Position numbers and translations under genes: made by a program. Below are positions 8,420 to 17,402 of a stretch of 53,354 nt of DNA, piece after piece. Every line of letters starts with the position of its first letter. The stretch's first letter is position 1. The notes beneath the pieces were generated by a model, which worked only from the letters and a program-made list of their open reading frames with translations, was not told the origin of the DNA and ran no database searches. This DNA is from Johnsonella sp. (GTDB lineage: Bacteria; Bacillota; Clostridia; Lachnospirales; Lachnospiraceae): positions 1 to 53,354 of the forward strand of contig JAUMWW010000013.1 of assembly GCA_030529445.1 (NCBI GenBank), in the 5' to 3' direction.

Positions 8420-11400
8420 TTATTGATCCAGTTTGTCCTCGATCAGGTTGACCGATACCAATGTGGAAACTCCCTTTTCTTTCATCGTAATACCGTAAAG
8501 CCGATCGGAGCTGACCATCGTTCCCCTCCTATGCGTAATGACGATGAACTGTGTTCTGTCGCATAGCTTATGAAGATATTTGGCAAATCTGTCCACATTG
8601 GAATCATCCAATGCGGCTTCGATCTCATCCAGAAGCGCAAATGGAGAGGGCTTTAAGTTCTGTATCGCAAAAAGCAAAGAGATTGCGGTCAATGCTTTTT
8701 CTCCTCCCGAAAGCTGCATCATATTCTGCAGTTTCTTCCCCGGAGGCTGAGCGATAATATGGATTCCCGCTTCCAAAATATCCGCATCGGAATCCAGTTC
8801 TATCCTTCCGCTTCCTCCGCCGAAAAGCTCCTTAAAAACCTGATCGAATTCCCGGCAGATATGAGCAAACTGCTCTTCAAACTGCTTTTTCATTCCCAGA
8901 TCGAGCTCTTCGATAATTTTTAAGAGCTCTTTCTCGCTGTCGGAAATATCCTCATATTGGGTTCGCATGAGTTCATAACGCTCATGCACCTCTTTATAAT
9001 CTTCAATCGCGTTGACATTGACATTTCCCAGTTCTCTGATGCATTTTTTCAACTCTTCTATCTGCTTCCCGAAATCCGTATCTTTCGGGAAGCTGCTCTC
9101 TTCGAGAGCTTTTGCGCTCTGATAGCTCAGCTCGTATTCCGTCCACATATAAGAGCTGAGAGAGGAAAGTCTCTCCTGCGCCTTTTCCTTCTGCCCCGAG
9201 ATCCTGTAATGTTCCTTATCCAGTCCCGCCTCCTCCTTGGAGAGTGCATCGCTTTCTTCAAAGATCCGCTTCATTTGCAGGCTTTTTTGCTCTTTTTCTC
9301 GGCTTTTCTCCTCCAGGCGAAGCTGCATATTCTCTATCGCCGCATTGAAGGAAAGGATCTCCTGCGTCTTTTTCCTGATTTCCTCTTCTTTTTCCTCCAC
9401 TGCCCGCTTTCCGCTTCCGATTCCGGTAAGCAGCTCCTTTCTTTCCTCCCGCAAAGAATCCGCCTCTCCTTCCAGCTCCTTGAGGGTTTCTTTTGTAAAG
9501 CGCAGGCTTTGCTCTATGGAAGCAATTTTAAGCCTCGCCGCTTCAAGCTCTGCGGCAAGATCCTCCCTCTGCTTTTTTTCTTCCTCCAGATCCTTGATTT
9601 GCTCTGCCACAAAAACTTCAATATCGCTGTTTTTGGTTTCCAATCTGGAGATTTCGCTGCTGACCTCTCCCTTCTCCGACAGGAGTTCTTCCACCTCCTG
9701 ATCCAACCTGATTTTTTCATTCAAAAAATCCGTGGAGGCATCCTTTAATTCTTCGATCTTATCCGCAAAAGAAGCCACCTGAAATCCGAGGGCGGAGCGT
9801 TCGATCAGTGCTTCCTGCCTGCTTTCCCGATATCCTGCAAGATTCGTTTTCAAGATCCCGAGCTCTTCCAGAATTTTCTTTTCCTCCCGGCGCAGTTCTT
9901 CATTTTTTTGAAGGCAGATATTCAGCTCTTCTTCCAGTTCTTCAATCTCTCGCTTTCTTCCGAGAAGATTTCCGCTGTTTTTAAATGCTCCTCCGCTGAT
10001 AGAGCCGCCCGGACTCAGCGACTCTCCTTCTATCGTCACGAGTCTGTGCTCGTAATGATGTTTTTTTGCAATGGCAACCGCATGATCGATATGGTCTACA
10101 ACATAAATCCTACCAAGCAGGCTATCGAAAAGATCCCGATATCTTTCCTCCGTCTTAATCAGTGAAGCTGCCGTCCCGATTACCCCTTTTTCGGAAAGCA
10201 GCGCTTCCGAAGAGGAAGTCTTCTTGTTTTTTATCGCACTTAAGGGAAGGAAGGTCGCCCTGCCGAATTTGTTTTTTTTCAGATATTCAATCAGGATTTT
10301 CGCGGTTTCCTCGGAATCCGTAACGATGTTTTGAATTCTCCCCCCGAGTGCGGTCTCTATCGCGGTTTCATACTCCTTTTCCATCGTGAGCAGATCTGCG
10401 AGTACGCCGTGTATCCCCCGAACCCTGTCTCTGGTTTCCATGATTTTCTTAATCGAATTTCCGTATCCGTCATATCTTTCGGCAATATTCTTCATGGATT
10501 CCAGCCTTGCCGATGCTCTTCTGTAATGATTTTCCAGCTCCGAAATATTTTTGGCGATTCCGGAGGCGTTCTTTTCTTCCTCCTTCAGCGCAAATTCCGC
10601 ACTTTGGATCTGCCCGTCCAAGCCGGAGATTTTTTCTTCCAAGTCTTCCAGCTTGGTTTTTTCCTCTCCGTATTTTTTTACCAGGCTGCTTTCTTCGGAT
10701 TTGATCTGTAAAAGCTTTCCCGAAATCTCGCTTTTTCTGATCCGGATCTGCTCCATCAGCGTTTCCACTCTCTGCCCCTTGGAAGAAAGCTCCGCTTTTT
10801 CATGAATCGTATTGATGATTCCCGATTTTGCTTCCTCTATCTTCCGGTCGAGGAGCATGATGCTTTCATCCGCATAAATCAGCTTTTTTTCCGCTTCCTC
10901 TCCCGAAATCAGTGCGGTTTTATGCTCCTGCTCGGATGCGGCGAGCTTTTTTTGCTGTTCTTCCAATCGGGATTCCTTTGAAGAGCACTCTTTTTCTATG
11001 CTTTTTATCCGGGAAAGAATATGCTCCTCTCTCGTTTTTTCGGAATGAATCTGTTCTTTTAAAATTCCTATGCTTCCTTCATGCTCTCTGATTCCGATAT
11101 GGGAAAGACTGATCTCTTCACGCAGTCCCTCGATCTCCTCCTCTTCCTCTTTCACAAGATTTTCCAGCTTTGCATAGCTTTCTTTGAGTCTTTTTGAATC
11201 GGCATTGGTTTTTTCCAGCTGCTCCTGAAGAATGCTCTGCGTTTTTGAAAACTCCTCCAGTCTTTCCCTAAGCCTGCCGCTTTCAAAAATAAAATGATGA
11301 ATCTCGTATTTTTTCAGACTTTCTCTATGTTTCAGATACTCCTTTGCCTTTTCGGACTGTTTTTCCAAAGGTCCTACCTGTTTTTCCAGCTCGGCGAGAA

Positions 11401-11980
11401 TATCATTGATTCGCAGCAGGCTTGCCCTTTCGTTTTCCAGCTTTTTTTGTGCAAGAGCCTTTCTTTTCTTGTATTTTGTAATTCCCGCCGCTTCGTCAAA
11501 AAGCTCTCTCCTGTCCTCGCTTTTCTTGCTCAGGATCTTATCTACCTGCCCCTGCCCGATAATGGAATATCCGTCCTGTCCTATTCCCGTATCATCCAGA
11601 AGCTCGCTGATATCCTTGAGTCTGCACGGTGATCCGTTGATCATGTATTCGCTCTCTCCGGAACGATACAGCCTTCGGGAAATCGTTACCTCCGGAAAAT
11701 CTATGGGCAGACTCTGATCGGAATTATCCATTGTAATGGAAACTGCGGCAAAACCCTGAGGTTTTCTCAGCTCCGTTCCGGAAAAAATGACATCCTGCAT
11801 ATTTCCGCCTCTGAGCTGCTTTGCGCTCTGCTCTCCGAGCACCCATCTGACCGCATCGGATACATTGCTCTTGCCCGATCCGTTCGGTCCTACGATTCCC
11901 GTAATCCCCTGATGAAAATCAAATACTATTTTATTTGCAAATGACTTAAATCCCTGTACTTCTATCTTTTTCAGATACAT
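8420..11980 (-). CDS. smc: Chromosome segregation protein SMC
   Basis: The 1186-residue protein is full length for bacterial SMC. An N-terminal ATPase half has Walker A GPNGSGKSN near residue 32. A long coiled coil follows, then a hinge around residues 510-640 (GVLADLLTMEKEYETAIE...), a return coiled coil, and a C-terminal half with the ABC signature QLSGGEKALTAISLLFA and Walker B PFALLDEIEAALDD. It forms the ring-shaped condensin that compacts and separates chromosomes with ScpAB, which are not in this window. ATG 11980 follows GGAGAGCC. It is in the acpP-rnc-smc-ftsY order; the stop of smc and the start of ftsY leave 52 nt without an obvious terminator. Confidence 0.98.
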   Translation of the reverse strand: MYLKKIEVQGFKSFANKIVFDFHQGITGIVGPNGSGKSNVSDAVRWVLGEQSAKQLRGGNMQDVIFSGTELRKPQGFAAVSITMDNSDQSLPIDFPEVTISRRLYRSGESEYMINGSPCRLKDISELLDDTGIGQDGYSIIGQGQVDKILSKKSEDRRELFDEAAGITKYKKRKALAQKKLENERASLLRINDILAELEKQVGPLEKQSEKAKEYLKHRESLKKYEIHHFIFESGRLRERLEEFSKTQSILQEQLEKTNADSKRLKESYAKLENLVKEEEEEIEGLREEISLSHIGIREHEGSIGILKEQIHSEKTREEHILSRIKSIEKECSSKESRLEEQQKKLAASEQEHKTALISGEEAEKKLIYADESIMLLDRKIEEAKSGIINTIHEKAELSSKGQRVETLMEQIRIRKSEISGKLLQIKSEESSLVKKYGEEKTKLEDLEEKISGLDGQIQSAEFALKEEEKNASGIAKNISELENHYRRASARLESMKNIAERYDGYGNSIKKIMETRDRVRGIHGVLADLLTMEKEYETAIETALGGRIQNIVTDSEETAKILIEYLKKNKFGRATFLPLSAIKNKKTSSSEALLSEKGVIGTAASLIKTEERYRDLFDSLLGRIYVVDHIDHAVAIAKKHHYEHRLVTIEGESLSPGGSISGGAFKNSGNLLGRKREIEELEEELNICLQKNEELRREEKKILEELGILKTNLAGYRESRQEALIERSALGFQVASFADKIEELKDASTDFLNEKIRLDQEVEELLSEKGEVSSEISRLETKNSDIEVFVAEQIKDLEEEKKQREDLAAELEAARLKIASIEQSLRFTKETLKELEGEADSLREERKELLTGIGSGKRAVEEKEEEIRKKTQEILSFNAAIENMQLRLEEKSREKEQKSLQMKRIFEESDALSKEEAGLDKEHYRISGQKEKAQERLSSLSSYMWTEYELSYQSAKALEESSFPKDTDFGKQIEELKKCIRELGNVNVNAIEDYKEVHERYELMRTQYEDISDSEKELLKIIEELDLGMKKQFEEQFAHICREFDQVFKELFGGGSGRIELDSDADILEAGIHIIAQPPGKKLQNMMQLSGGEKALTAISLLFAIQNLKPSPFALLDEIEAALDDSNVDRFAKYLHKLCDRTQFIVITHRRGTMVSSDRLYGITMKEKGVSTLVSVNLIEDKLDQ

Positions 11981-12039
11981 GGCTCTCCTGTAAGCAACCG
12001 AAGCTCAAGGCATTGCCTCTTTTCGTGCAGATGCCCTCT

Positions 12040-12753
12040 TCAGCTGCTTTTTTCCTCCGCTTTCACAATACCGAGCCTCTTGAGCGCCTCATGTGCCGCA
12101 AGCTGCTCCGCCTGTTTTTTACTGTTTGCCCTTCCTCGCCCGAGCTCCCGATCTTCCAGATGAACCGAAACCGAAAACATCTTGGAATGATCCGGTCCGC
12201 TCTCGGAAAGCAGACGATATTCCGGCTGATTCCTTCCCTCTCTCTGTATTGCTTCTTGCAGGATAGTCTTGCTATCATAAAAGAAAACCTTGCTTTCGAT
12301 ATCGTTAAGAATAAAATTCAGCACAATTTCTTTTGCATTAGCAAAACCACCATCCAAATAAACCGCTCCGATCAGCGCCTCAAAGGCATCCGATATCAGG
12401 CTCGGTCTCAGCCTTCCCCCCGTCGCCTCTTCTCCCTTTCCCAGAAGCAGCACCTCTCCCAGGCCTATCGCCTCCGCACAGTAGGCAAGAGCCGGCTCGC
12501 AGACAAATCTCGCCCTTAACTTGGTCAGCTCTCCCTCGCTCTTATCCCGATAACGATAAAAGAAAAATTCGCTGCTGACCAGTTCCAGAACCGCATCGCC
12601 CAAAAATTCCAATCTCTCATTCGAACCGCTTTTTCCCATTCTGTATTCGTTTGCATAAGAGCTGTGGGTAAGCGCCTGCTCGAGGTAATGCGGATCTTGA
12701 AAATGATAGCCTATCTTTTGCTGAAACGCTTCAAGTTTTTTTTTCAATATCAT
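12040..12753 (-). CDS. rnc: Ribonuclease III
   Basis: Double-strand-specific endoribonuclease of 237 residues that processes rRNA precursors and structured mRNAs. The signature NERLEFLGDAVL at residues 45-56 gives catalytic Glu49 and Asp53, and DAFEALIGAVYLDGG supplies the other metal ligands. The C-terminal dsRNA-binding domain runs from about KTILQEAIQREG to the end. ATG 12753 is preceded by AGAGGAGAG; an in-frame TTG 45 nt earlier lies inside a hairpin and is not favoured. The 15-bp perfect hairpin at 12776-12809, just 5' of the start, is a plausible self-processing site (see findings). Confidence 0.97.
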   Translation of the reverse strand: MILKKKLEAFQQKIGYHFQDPHYLEQALTHSSYANEYRMGKSGSNERLEFLGDAVLELVSSEFFFYRYRDKSEGELTKLRARFVCEPALAYCAEAIGLGEVLLLGKGEEATGGRLRPSLISDAFEALIGAVYLDGGFANAKEIVLNFILNDIESKVFFYDSKTILQEAIQREGRNQPEYRLLSESGPDHSKMFSVSVHLEDRELGRGRANSKKQAEQLAAHEALKRLGIVKAEEKSS

Positions 12754-12775
12754 ACTCTCCTCTATATCTTTATAG

Positions 12776-12809
12776 AAACAGAGAGTTTGCTTCGGCAAAC
12801 TCTCTGTTT
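12776..12809 (-). other. Perfect 15-bp hairpin between acpP and rnc
   Basis: AAACAGAGAGTTTGC pairs fully with GCAAACTCTCTGTTT around a 4-base loop. It starts 10 bases after the acpP stop and ends 23 bases before the rnc start. On the minus (operon) strand only three Ts follow the stem, so it is at best a weak terminator; mRNA processing or partial attenuation fits as well. Confidence 0.8.
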
Positions 12810-12819
12810 TGGCAGAATC

Positions 12820-13050
12820 TTAATTTACTGCATTTTTTATCTGCTCTACGGCATCTGCCACGGTAGATATTTTTTCAGCGGCATCCTGAGGTATCTCTAT
12901 ATCGAATTCCTCCTCGATTCCCATGATGATTTGAAAGATATCCAGCGAATCCGCTCCCAAATCATCGATAAAGGTTGAATTCATGCTGATATCATTTTCA
13001 TCGATGTTCAATACTTCCGCAGTGATTTTTCTCAGTTTTTCAAATTCCAT
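12820..13050 (-). CDS. acpP: Acyl carrier protein
   Basis: Small acidic carrier of 76 residues that holds growing fatty acyl chains on a 4'-phosphopantetheine arm. The attachment site is Ser35 in the DSL motif of LGADSLD. Helices II-III ([17 protein letters not shown]) are typical of primary-metabolism ACPs. ATG 13050 has GGAG 7 nt upstream; an extension to 13065 has no support. It lies 53 nt after plsX, whose substrate is acyl-ACP, and is separated from rnc by a hairpin. Confidence 0.97.
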   Translation of the reverse strand: MEFEKLRKITAEVLNIDENDISMNSTFIDDLGADSLDIFQIIMGIEEEFDIEIPQDAAEKISTVADAVEQIKNAVN

Positions 13051-13103
13051 TTTCAATCTCCTCATTATTGTCTAAATGCTTTAACCTTAGTACAGATGCT
13101 GTT

Positions 13104-14105
13104 TTATTCTTCCGAATGAATACTTTCCCGAATCAGCTTATGCAGACCCTTTTCGTGAAACTCTATGCATTGCATGATGGAATTACAGATCTCGTTTGCC
13201 TTGGAATTTCCGTGAGCCTTGATGACCAGACCGTTCAGCCCCAAAAGAGGCGCTCCCCCGTACTCCGAGGCGTCAAAAGCCTTCAAGGTTCTCTTCAGCG
13301 CGGGTTTGATCAGAAGCGCTCCTATTTTCGATCTGAGATCGCTCATCAGGGCTGTCTTTATTTTGGAAAGAAGAGTCTGTCCGACGCCCTCATATAGCTT
13401 GAGAATCACATTTCCGGTAAATGCTTCGCAGACGATCACGTCCGCCTGACCTTTCGGAATCTCTCTCGCCTCAATGCTTCCCGTGAAATTGATTTCCCTG
13501 CATTGCTTCAGCAGGGGAAAGCTTTCTTTCACCAGTGCATTTCCCTTTTCCTCTTCCGCGCCGACATTGACGATGGCAACTTTGGGATTGTCTACACCGA
13601 GCATTCTTTCCATATAAACCGATCCCATGCGTGCAAACTGAAGCAGGTGCGCAGCCCTTGCATCGACGTTCGCTCCGCAGTCAACGAGGAGAGAAAATCC
13701 TTTTTCCGTCGGAATCAGGGGGGCAAGCGGCGCTCTGTGAATCCCCGGCAGCCTGCCGATGACAAGCTGGCTTCCGACCAGCACGGCTCCCGTGCTTCCT
13801 GCGGATACGAAAGCGTCCGCTTCCTTATCCTTGACGAGCTTCATCGCACGCACGATGGAGGAATCCTTCTTCCTTCGTATTGCGGCAACCGGAGCCTCCT
13901 CATTTTCTATCACCTCGCTTGCGGCGACAAGATGAAGCCTCTCCTTATCATAGTCTTTTCCCTCCAGAAAGCGCTCTATCAATTCCGGCTTTCCGACAAG
14001 CTTGATTACCACCTCATTGTTTTCTTTTAATGCCTTTAAACCGCCTTTGACGATTTCTTCCGGCGCATGATCACCACCCATCGCATCCAATGCTATTTTT
14101 ACCAT
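13104..14105 (-). CDS. plsX: Phosphate acyltransferase PlsX
   Basis: PlsX (333 residues) converts acyl-ACP to acyl-phosphate, the first step of phosphatidic acid synthesis in Firmicutes, acting at the membrane surface with PlsY. The N-terminus MVKIALDAMGGDHAP is diagnostic, and the full family length is present (LVDCGANVDA, GSTGAVL, NVGAEEEKGN). ATG 14105 has only a weak ribosome-binding site. A promoter at 14217-14245 gives it a leader of about 100 nt, and a terminator separates it from rpmF, so it is probably not wholly dependent on rpmF transcription. I see no obvious FapR-type palindrome in the leader. Confidence 0.97.
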   Translation of the reverse strand: MVKIALDAMGGDHAPEEIVKGGLKALKENNEVVIKLVGKPELIERFLEGKDYDKERLHLVAASEVIENEEAPVAAIRRKKDSSIVRAMKLVKDKEADAFVSAGSTGAVLVGSQLVIGRLPGIHRAPLAPLIPTEKGFSLLVDCGANVDARAAHLLQFARMGSVYMERMLGVDNPKVAIVNVGAEEEKGNALVKESFPLLKQCREINFTGSIEAREIPKGQADVIVCEAFTGNVILKLYEGVGQTLLSKIKTALMSDLRSKIGALLIKPALKRTLKAFDASEYGGAPLLGLNGLVIKAHGNSKANEICNSIMQCIEFHEKGLHKLIRESIHSEE

Positions 14106-14216
14106 ATTTTACCATGCCTTTCATTGCTTTGGATATACTGGATAAAAGAGTGAGGAAAAGCTTTGCCCGCCCCACCTCGCATCCTGCTTTTATCATCGCT
14201 TTCACCGACAAAGAAC

Positions 14217-14245
14217 ATGATAAACCATATTTCTTAAAATATCAA
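14217..14245 (-). promoter_or_regulatory. Sigma-A-type promoter for plsX-acpP
   Basis: On the minus strand TTGATA (14240-14245) and TATCAT (14217-14222) are separated by exactly 17 bases. It lies downstream of the rpmF terminator and about 110 bases upstream of the plsX start. Confidence 0.65.
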
Positions 14246-14256
14246 CCGTTTGCCAT

Positions 14257-14283
14257 AAAAAAACAAGCCTCTGACGAAGCCTG
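14257..14283 (-). terminator. Terminator between rpmF and plsX
   Basis: On the minus strand CAGGCTTC-GTCA-GAGGCTTG forms an 8-bp stem with two G-T pairs and a 4-base loop, followed by seven Ts. It lies 24 bases after the rpmF stop. Confidence 0.75.
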
Positions 14284-14306
14284 CCTTTTAAGAGTGATCA
14301 TCAATT

Positions 14307-14489
14307 TTAATCTTCCGTTGCCACTATCTCACGCTTATTGTAAGCGCCGCAGCTCTTGCAAACCCTGTGCGGCATCATCAATGCGCCACATTTGCTGCAT
14401 TTTGCGAGGCTTGCCGCCTCCATCTTCCAATTGGCTCTTCTTTTATCTCTTCTTCCTCTGGAAGATTTATTCTTTGGACAAATCGACAT
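14307..14489 (-). CDS. rpmF: 50S ribosomal protein L32
   Basis: L32 of the large ribosomal subunit, 60 residues. The N-terminal half is basic (RGRRDKRRANWKME), and the C-terminal half is a four-cysteine zinc ribbon (CSKCGALMMPHRVCKSC), i.e. the zinc-bound (C+) form. ATG 14489 has a near-perfect AAGGAGG 7 nt upstream. It has its own strong promoter and a terminator, so it can be a monocistronic unit in front of plsX. The YceD/DUF177 gene often found upstream of rpmF is absent; glpK is there instead. Confidence 0.97.
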   Translation of the reverse strand: MSICPKNKSSRGRRDKRRANWKMEAASLAKCSKCGALMMPHRVCKSCGAYNKREIVATED

Positions 14490-14526
14490 GGTAACACCTC
14501 CTTACCTTTACATCACAACTTTACCA

Positions 14527-14555
14527 AGTATACATATTATTTTTATATTTGTCAA
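14527..14555 (-). promoter_or_regulatory. Strong sigma-A promoter for rpmF
   Basis: On the minus strand a consensus -35 TTGACA (14550-14555) and -10 TATACT (14527-14532) are spaced 17 bases apart in an AT-rich spacer, starting 9 bases past the glpK stop. This is one of the best promoter matches in the window. Confidence 0.88.
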
Positions 14556-14564
14556 TCTTTTTAT

Positions 14565-16070
14565 TTATTCTTCTTCCTCATCTTTTGCCCATCCGAAAGC
14601 GTATTTTACCGCTTTTTTCCAGAGCCGGATTTTTTGCTTCCTCTTCTCCTCCTCCAGTGAGGGCAGGAAGCGCGCCGCGATTTCATGCTGCGCTCTGATT
14701 TCCGAAATATCTTTCCAGTATCCTGTTGCAAGCCCGGCAAGATATGCGGCTCCAAGCGCCGTGCTTTCTATACATACCGGTCTTTCGACGGGAAGATTGC
14801 ATAGATCGGATTGGGTCTGCATCAGGAAACGATTGACGCTTGCGCCTCCGTCCGTCTTGAGCGCGGCAAGCCTGATTCCCGATTCCTCCTCCATGACCTC
14901 CAGCACATCGTTGACCTGGTACGCGATCGACTCAAGCGCCGCTCTGATGATATGGTATTTATTGACTCCTCTCGTAATGCCCAGAATCGTGCCTCTGGCA
15001 TACTGATCCCAATTCGGAGCGCCCATCCCGGTAAATGCGGGAACGATATAGCAGCCCTTCGTATCGCTTACTTTTCCCGCCATATATTCCGAATCCTCCG
15101 CGGAATCGATCAGACGCATTTCATCGCGCAGCCACTGGACGACCGCACCTGCCACAAAGACCGAACCCTCCAAGGCATAACGAAGCTCCCCTCCTCTTTT
15201 CCATGCAATCGTAGTCAGCAGGCCTTTTTGAGAATCCACCGGCTTTTCTCCCGTATTCATCAGCAGAAAGCATCCCGTTCCATAGGTGCTCTTTACCTCT
15301 CCTTCCAAAAAGCAGTTCTGCCCGAAAAGCGCAGCCTGCTGATCACCGATGGCGGAGGCGATGGCGATCGGCTTTCCGAAAAATTCCGGATCGGTATATC
15401 CGTATATTGCCGAGGAATCCCTCACTTCGGGAAGAATCTTTGCGGGAATATCAAATAAAGAAAGCAGCTCCTCATCCCAGCACAGACGATGAATATTAAA
15501 GAGCATCGTCCGGGAGGCGTTGGAATAATCCGTGATATGGAGCCTGCCCTTGCTGAGTTTCCAGATGAGAAAGCAATCTATCGTGCCGAAAAGAATCTCT
15601 CCTTTTTCCGCTCTGGCGCGCAGCCCTTCGATATGATCCAGAATCCATTTTATCTTGCTCGCCGAAAAATACGCATCCGGAATCAGACCGGTTTTTTTTC
15701 GTATCTTCTCTCCCCACTCCCCGGATTTAAGCTCATCGCAGTAAGCGGCGGTTCTTCTGCACTGCCAGACAATGGCGGGATAAACCGGCTCTCCCGTATT
15801 CTTATCCCATAATACCGTAGTTTCTCTTTGATTCGTGATTCCGATGGCGGCGATGTTTTCCGCCCCCGTTCCCAGCCTTGCCATCGCCTCCACGGCGACG
15901 CCTAGCTGGGTCGACCAGATCAGATCCGCATCATGCTCCACCCATCCCGTCTTGGGATAATGCTGTGCAAACTCCTTTTGCGCCTTCATGCAGATCTTTG
16001 CTTCCCGATTGAATATGATGCAGCGGCTGCTGGTCGTTCCTGCATCCAAAGCCATGATATACTGCTGCAA
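14565..16070 (-). CDS. glpK: Glycerol kinase
   Basis: FGGY-family kinase of 501 residues, the standard length, that phosphorylates glycerol to sn-glycerol 3-phosphate. The N-terminal [16 protein letters not shown] and the substrate-region motif [12 protein letters not shown] are present, and [13 protein letters not shown] marks the C-terminal ATPase lobe. The start is TTG 16070, eight bases after GGAGG; it gives an N-terminus that aligns with characterised GlpK, and the nearby in-frame ATG would remove the first beta strand. No glpF or glpD neighbour is present. A terminator separates it from ackA upstream, and no terminator is visible between glpK and rpmF. Confidence 0.95.
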   Translation of the reverse strand: MQQYIMALDAGTTSSRCIIFNREAKICMKAQKEFAQHYPKTGWVEHDADLIWSTQLGVAVEAMARLGTGAENIAAIGITNQRETTVLWDKNTGEPVYPAIVWQCRRTAAYCDELKSGEWGEKIRKKTGLIPDAYFSASKIKWILDHIEGLRARAEKGEILFGTIDCFLIWKLSKGRLHITDYSNASRTMLFNIHRLCWDEELLSLFDIPAKILPEVRDSSAIYGYTDPEFFGKPIAIASAIGDQQAALFGQNCFLEGEVKSTYGTGCFLLMNTGEKPVDSQKGLLTTIAWKRGGELRYALEGSVFVAGAVVQWLRDEMRLIDSAEDSEYMAGKVSDTKGCYIVPAFTGMGAPNWDQYARGTILGITRGVNKYHIIRAALESIAYQVNDVLEVMEEESGIRLAALKTDGGASVNRFLMQTQSDLCNLPVERPVCIESTALGAAYLAGLATGYWKDISEIRAQHEIAARFLPSLEEEKRKQKIRLWKKAVKYAFGWAKDEEEE

Positions 16071-16091
16071 ATCCCCATCCTCCCTTCTGAC

Positions 16092-16139
16092 AAAAAAGAG
16101 CGGGGATCTTTCGCTCTTTTTGCTTAAAAATCCCCGCTC
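16092..16139 (-). terminator. Rho-independent terminator after ackA
   Basis: On the minus strand GAGCGGGGAT pairs perfectly with ATCCCCGCTC, with an inner partial stem, and is followed by six Ts. It ends the pta-ackA transcript just before glpK. Confidence 0.88.
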
Positions 16140-16155
16140 CCGCAGTTTCTATCCT

Positions 16156-17352
16156 TTATTCTACAATTCTCTTGGTCTCTCTTGCGATCGCCAATTCTTC
16201 ATTGGTAGGAATCAGCATAACCTTTACCTTAGAAGCGGGTGAGGAAATCATTGTGAGCTTTCCTCTTACATCATTTGCCGCATCATCGATTTCTACGCCG
16301 AGATAGCCCAAATAAGAGCAGATCTCCTTGCGTCCCTTCTTATCGTTTTCACCGACTCCCGCGGTAAACGCAATCGCATCCACGCCGTTCATCGCCGCCG
16401 TATATGCGCCGATATACTTTGCCACCCTGTACATAAAGGCCTCCAGCGAGATTTTTGCAAGCTCGTTTCCTTCGTCCGCCGCCTTTTCGATATCTCTGAA
16501 ATCGGAAGAGATTCCGCCGCTCAATCCGAGCACGCCGGATTTTTTATTAAGGATATTTAAAATCTCATTGACGTCCTTACCCTCTTTATTGGCAATAAAC
16601 TGAATAATCGCAGGATCGATGTCTCCGGAACGGGTTCCCATAATGAGTCCCTCCAGAGGAGTCAGTCCCATCGAAGTATCTACGCATTGACCGCCGATCG
16701 AAGCGGATATGGACGCGCCGTTGCCGAGATGGCATACGATAACCTTCGCATTCTTCGGGTCGAGATTTCCGAAACGGATCGCCTCGCCGGATACGAATTT
16801 ATGGCTGGTTCCGTGAAAGCCGTAGCGTCTCAGAGCATATTTCTGGTAATATTCGTCCGGTATCGCATATCTGCATGCCTTCTGGGGCATGGACATTCCG
16901 AATGCGGTGTCGAATACGACAACATTCGGCGTACCCGGTATTGCAGCCTCGGCGGCCTCGATTCCCATAAGGTTTGCGGGATTATGCAGAGGACCGAGAT
17001 CGAAGCATTCGCGAATGCCCTCTTTAACCGCCTGATCCACGAGCGTGGAATCGCTGTACTTCATTCCGCCGTGAACCACACGGTGACCTACCGCGGAGAT
17101 CTCCTTAACATCCGATATCACGCCGTGCTGCGGGTCGGAAAGCGCATCCATAACGAGCTTGATCGCCGTATTATGATCGGGCATCAGGCATTCCACGATA
17201 TGCTTATCTTTTCCCACAGGCTCATGAACGAGTCTGGACCCCTCGATTCCGATTCTTTCACAAAGACCTTTTGCAAGAACTTCCTCATTCGACATATCGA
17301 TGAGCTGGTACTTTAAAGAAGAGCTTCCGCAATTGATTACCAATACTTTCAT
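16156..17352 (-). CDS. ackA: Acetate kinase
   Basis: Acetate kinase (398 residues) converts acetyl phosphate and ADP to acetate and ATP, a main energy-yielding step in fermenting Clostridia. Family motifs are intact: VINCGSSSLKYQL at the N-terminus, GHRVVHGG, HLGNGASISA, MGTRSGDIDP and FTAGVGEND near the end. ATG 17352 lies 9 nt after GGAG. It follows pta by 50 nt and is closed by a strong terminator, so pta-ackA is a two-gene operon. Confidence 0.98.
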   Translation of the reverse strand: MKVLVINCGSSSLKYQLIDMSNEEVLAKGLCERIGIEGSRLVHEPVGKDKHIVECLMPDHNTAIKLVMDALSDPQHGVISDVKEISAVGHRVVHGGMKYSDSTLVDQAVKEGIRECFDLGPLHNPANLMGIEAAEAAIPGTPNVVVFDTAFGMSMPQKACRYAIPDEYYQKYALRRYGFHGTSHKFVSGEAIRFGNLDPKNAKVIVCHLGNGASISASIGGQCVDTSMGLTPLEGLIMGTRSGDIDPAIIQFIANKEGKDVNEILNILNKKSGVLGLSGGISSDFRDIEKAADEGNELAKISLEAFMYRVAKYIGAYTAAMNGVDAIAFTAGVGENDKKGRKEICSYLGYLGVEIDDAANDVRGKLTMISSPASKVKVMLIPTNEELAIARETKRIVE

Positions 17353-17402
17353 TTATCTTATCTCCTTGCTTATTATTTATTGACTCTCATTTTTGCAGCC
17401 GT

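Noticed and set aside
12776-12809. The acpP-rnc hairpin as a full rho-independent terminator
   Set aside because: Only three Ts follow the stem on the operon strand, and rnc-smc-ftsY would then lack a visible promoter; a processing or attenuation role fits better.
14106-14216. Short open frame in the plsX leader
   Set aside because: A start with no ribosome-binding site, no family resemblance, and it reads into plsX in another frame; treated as untranslated leader.
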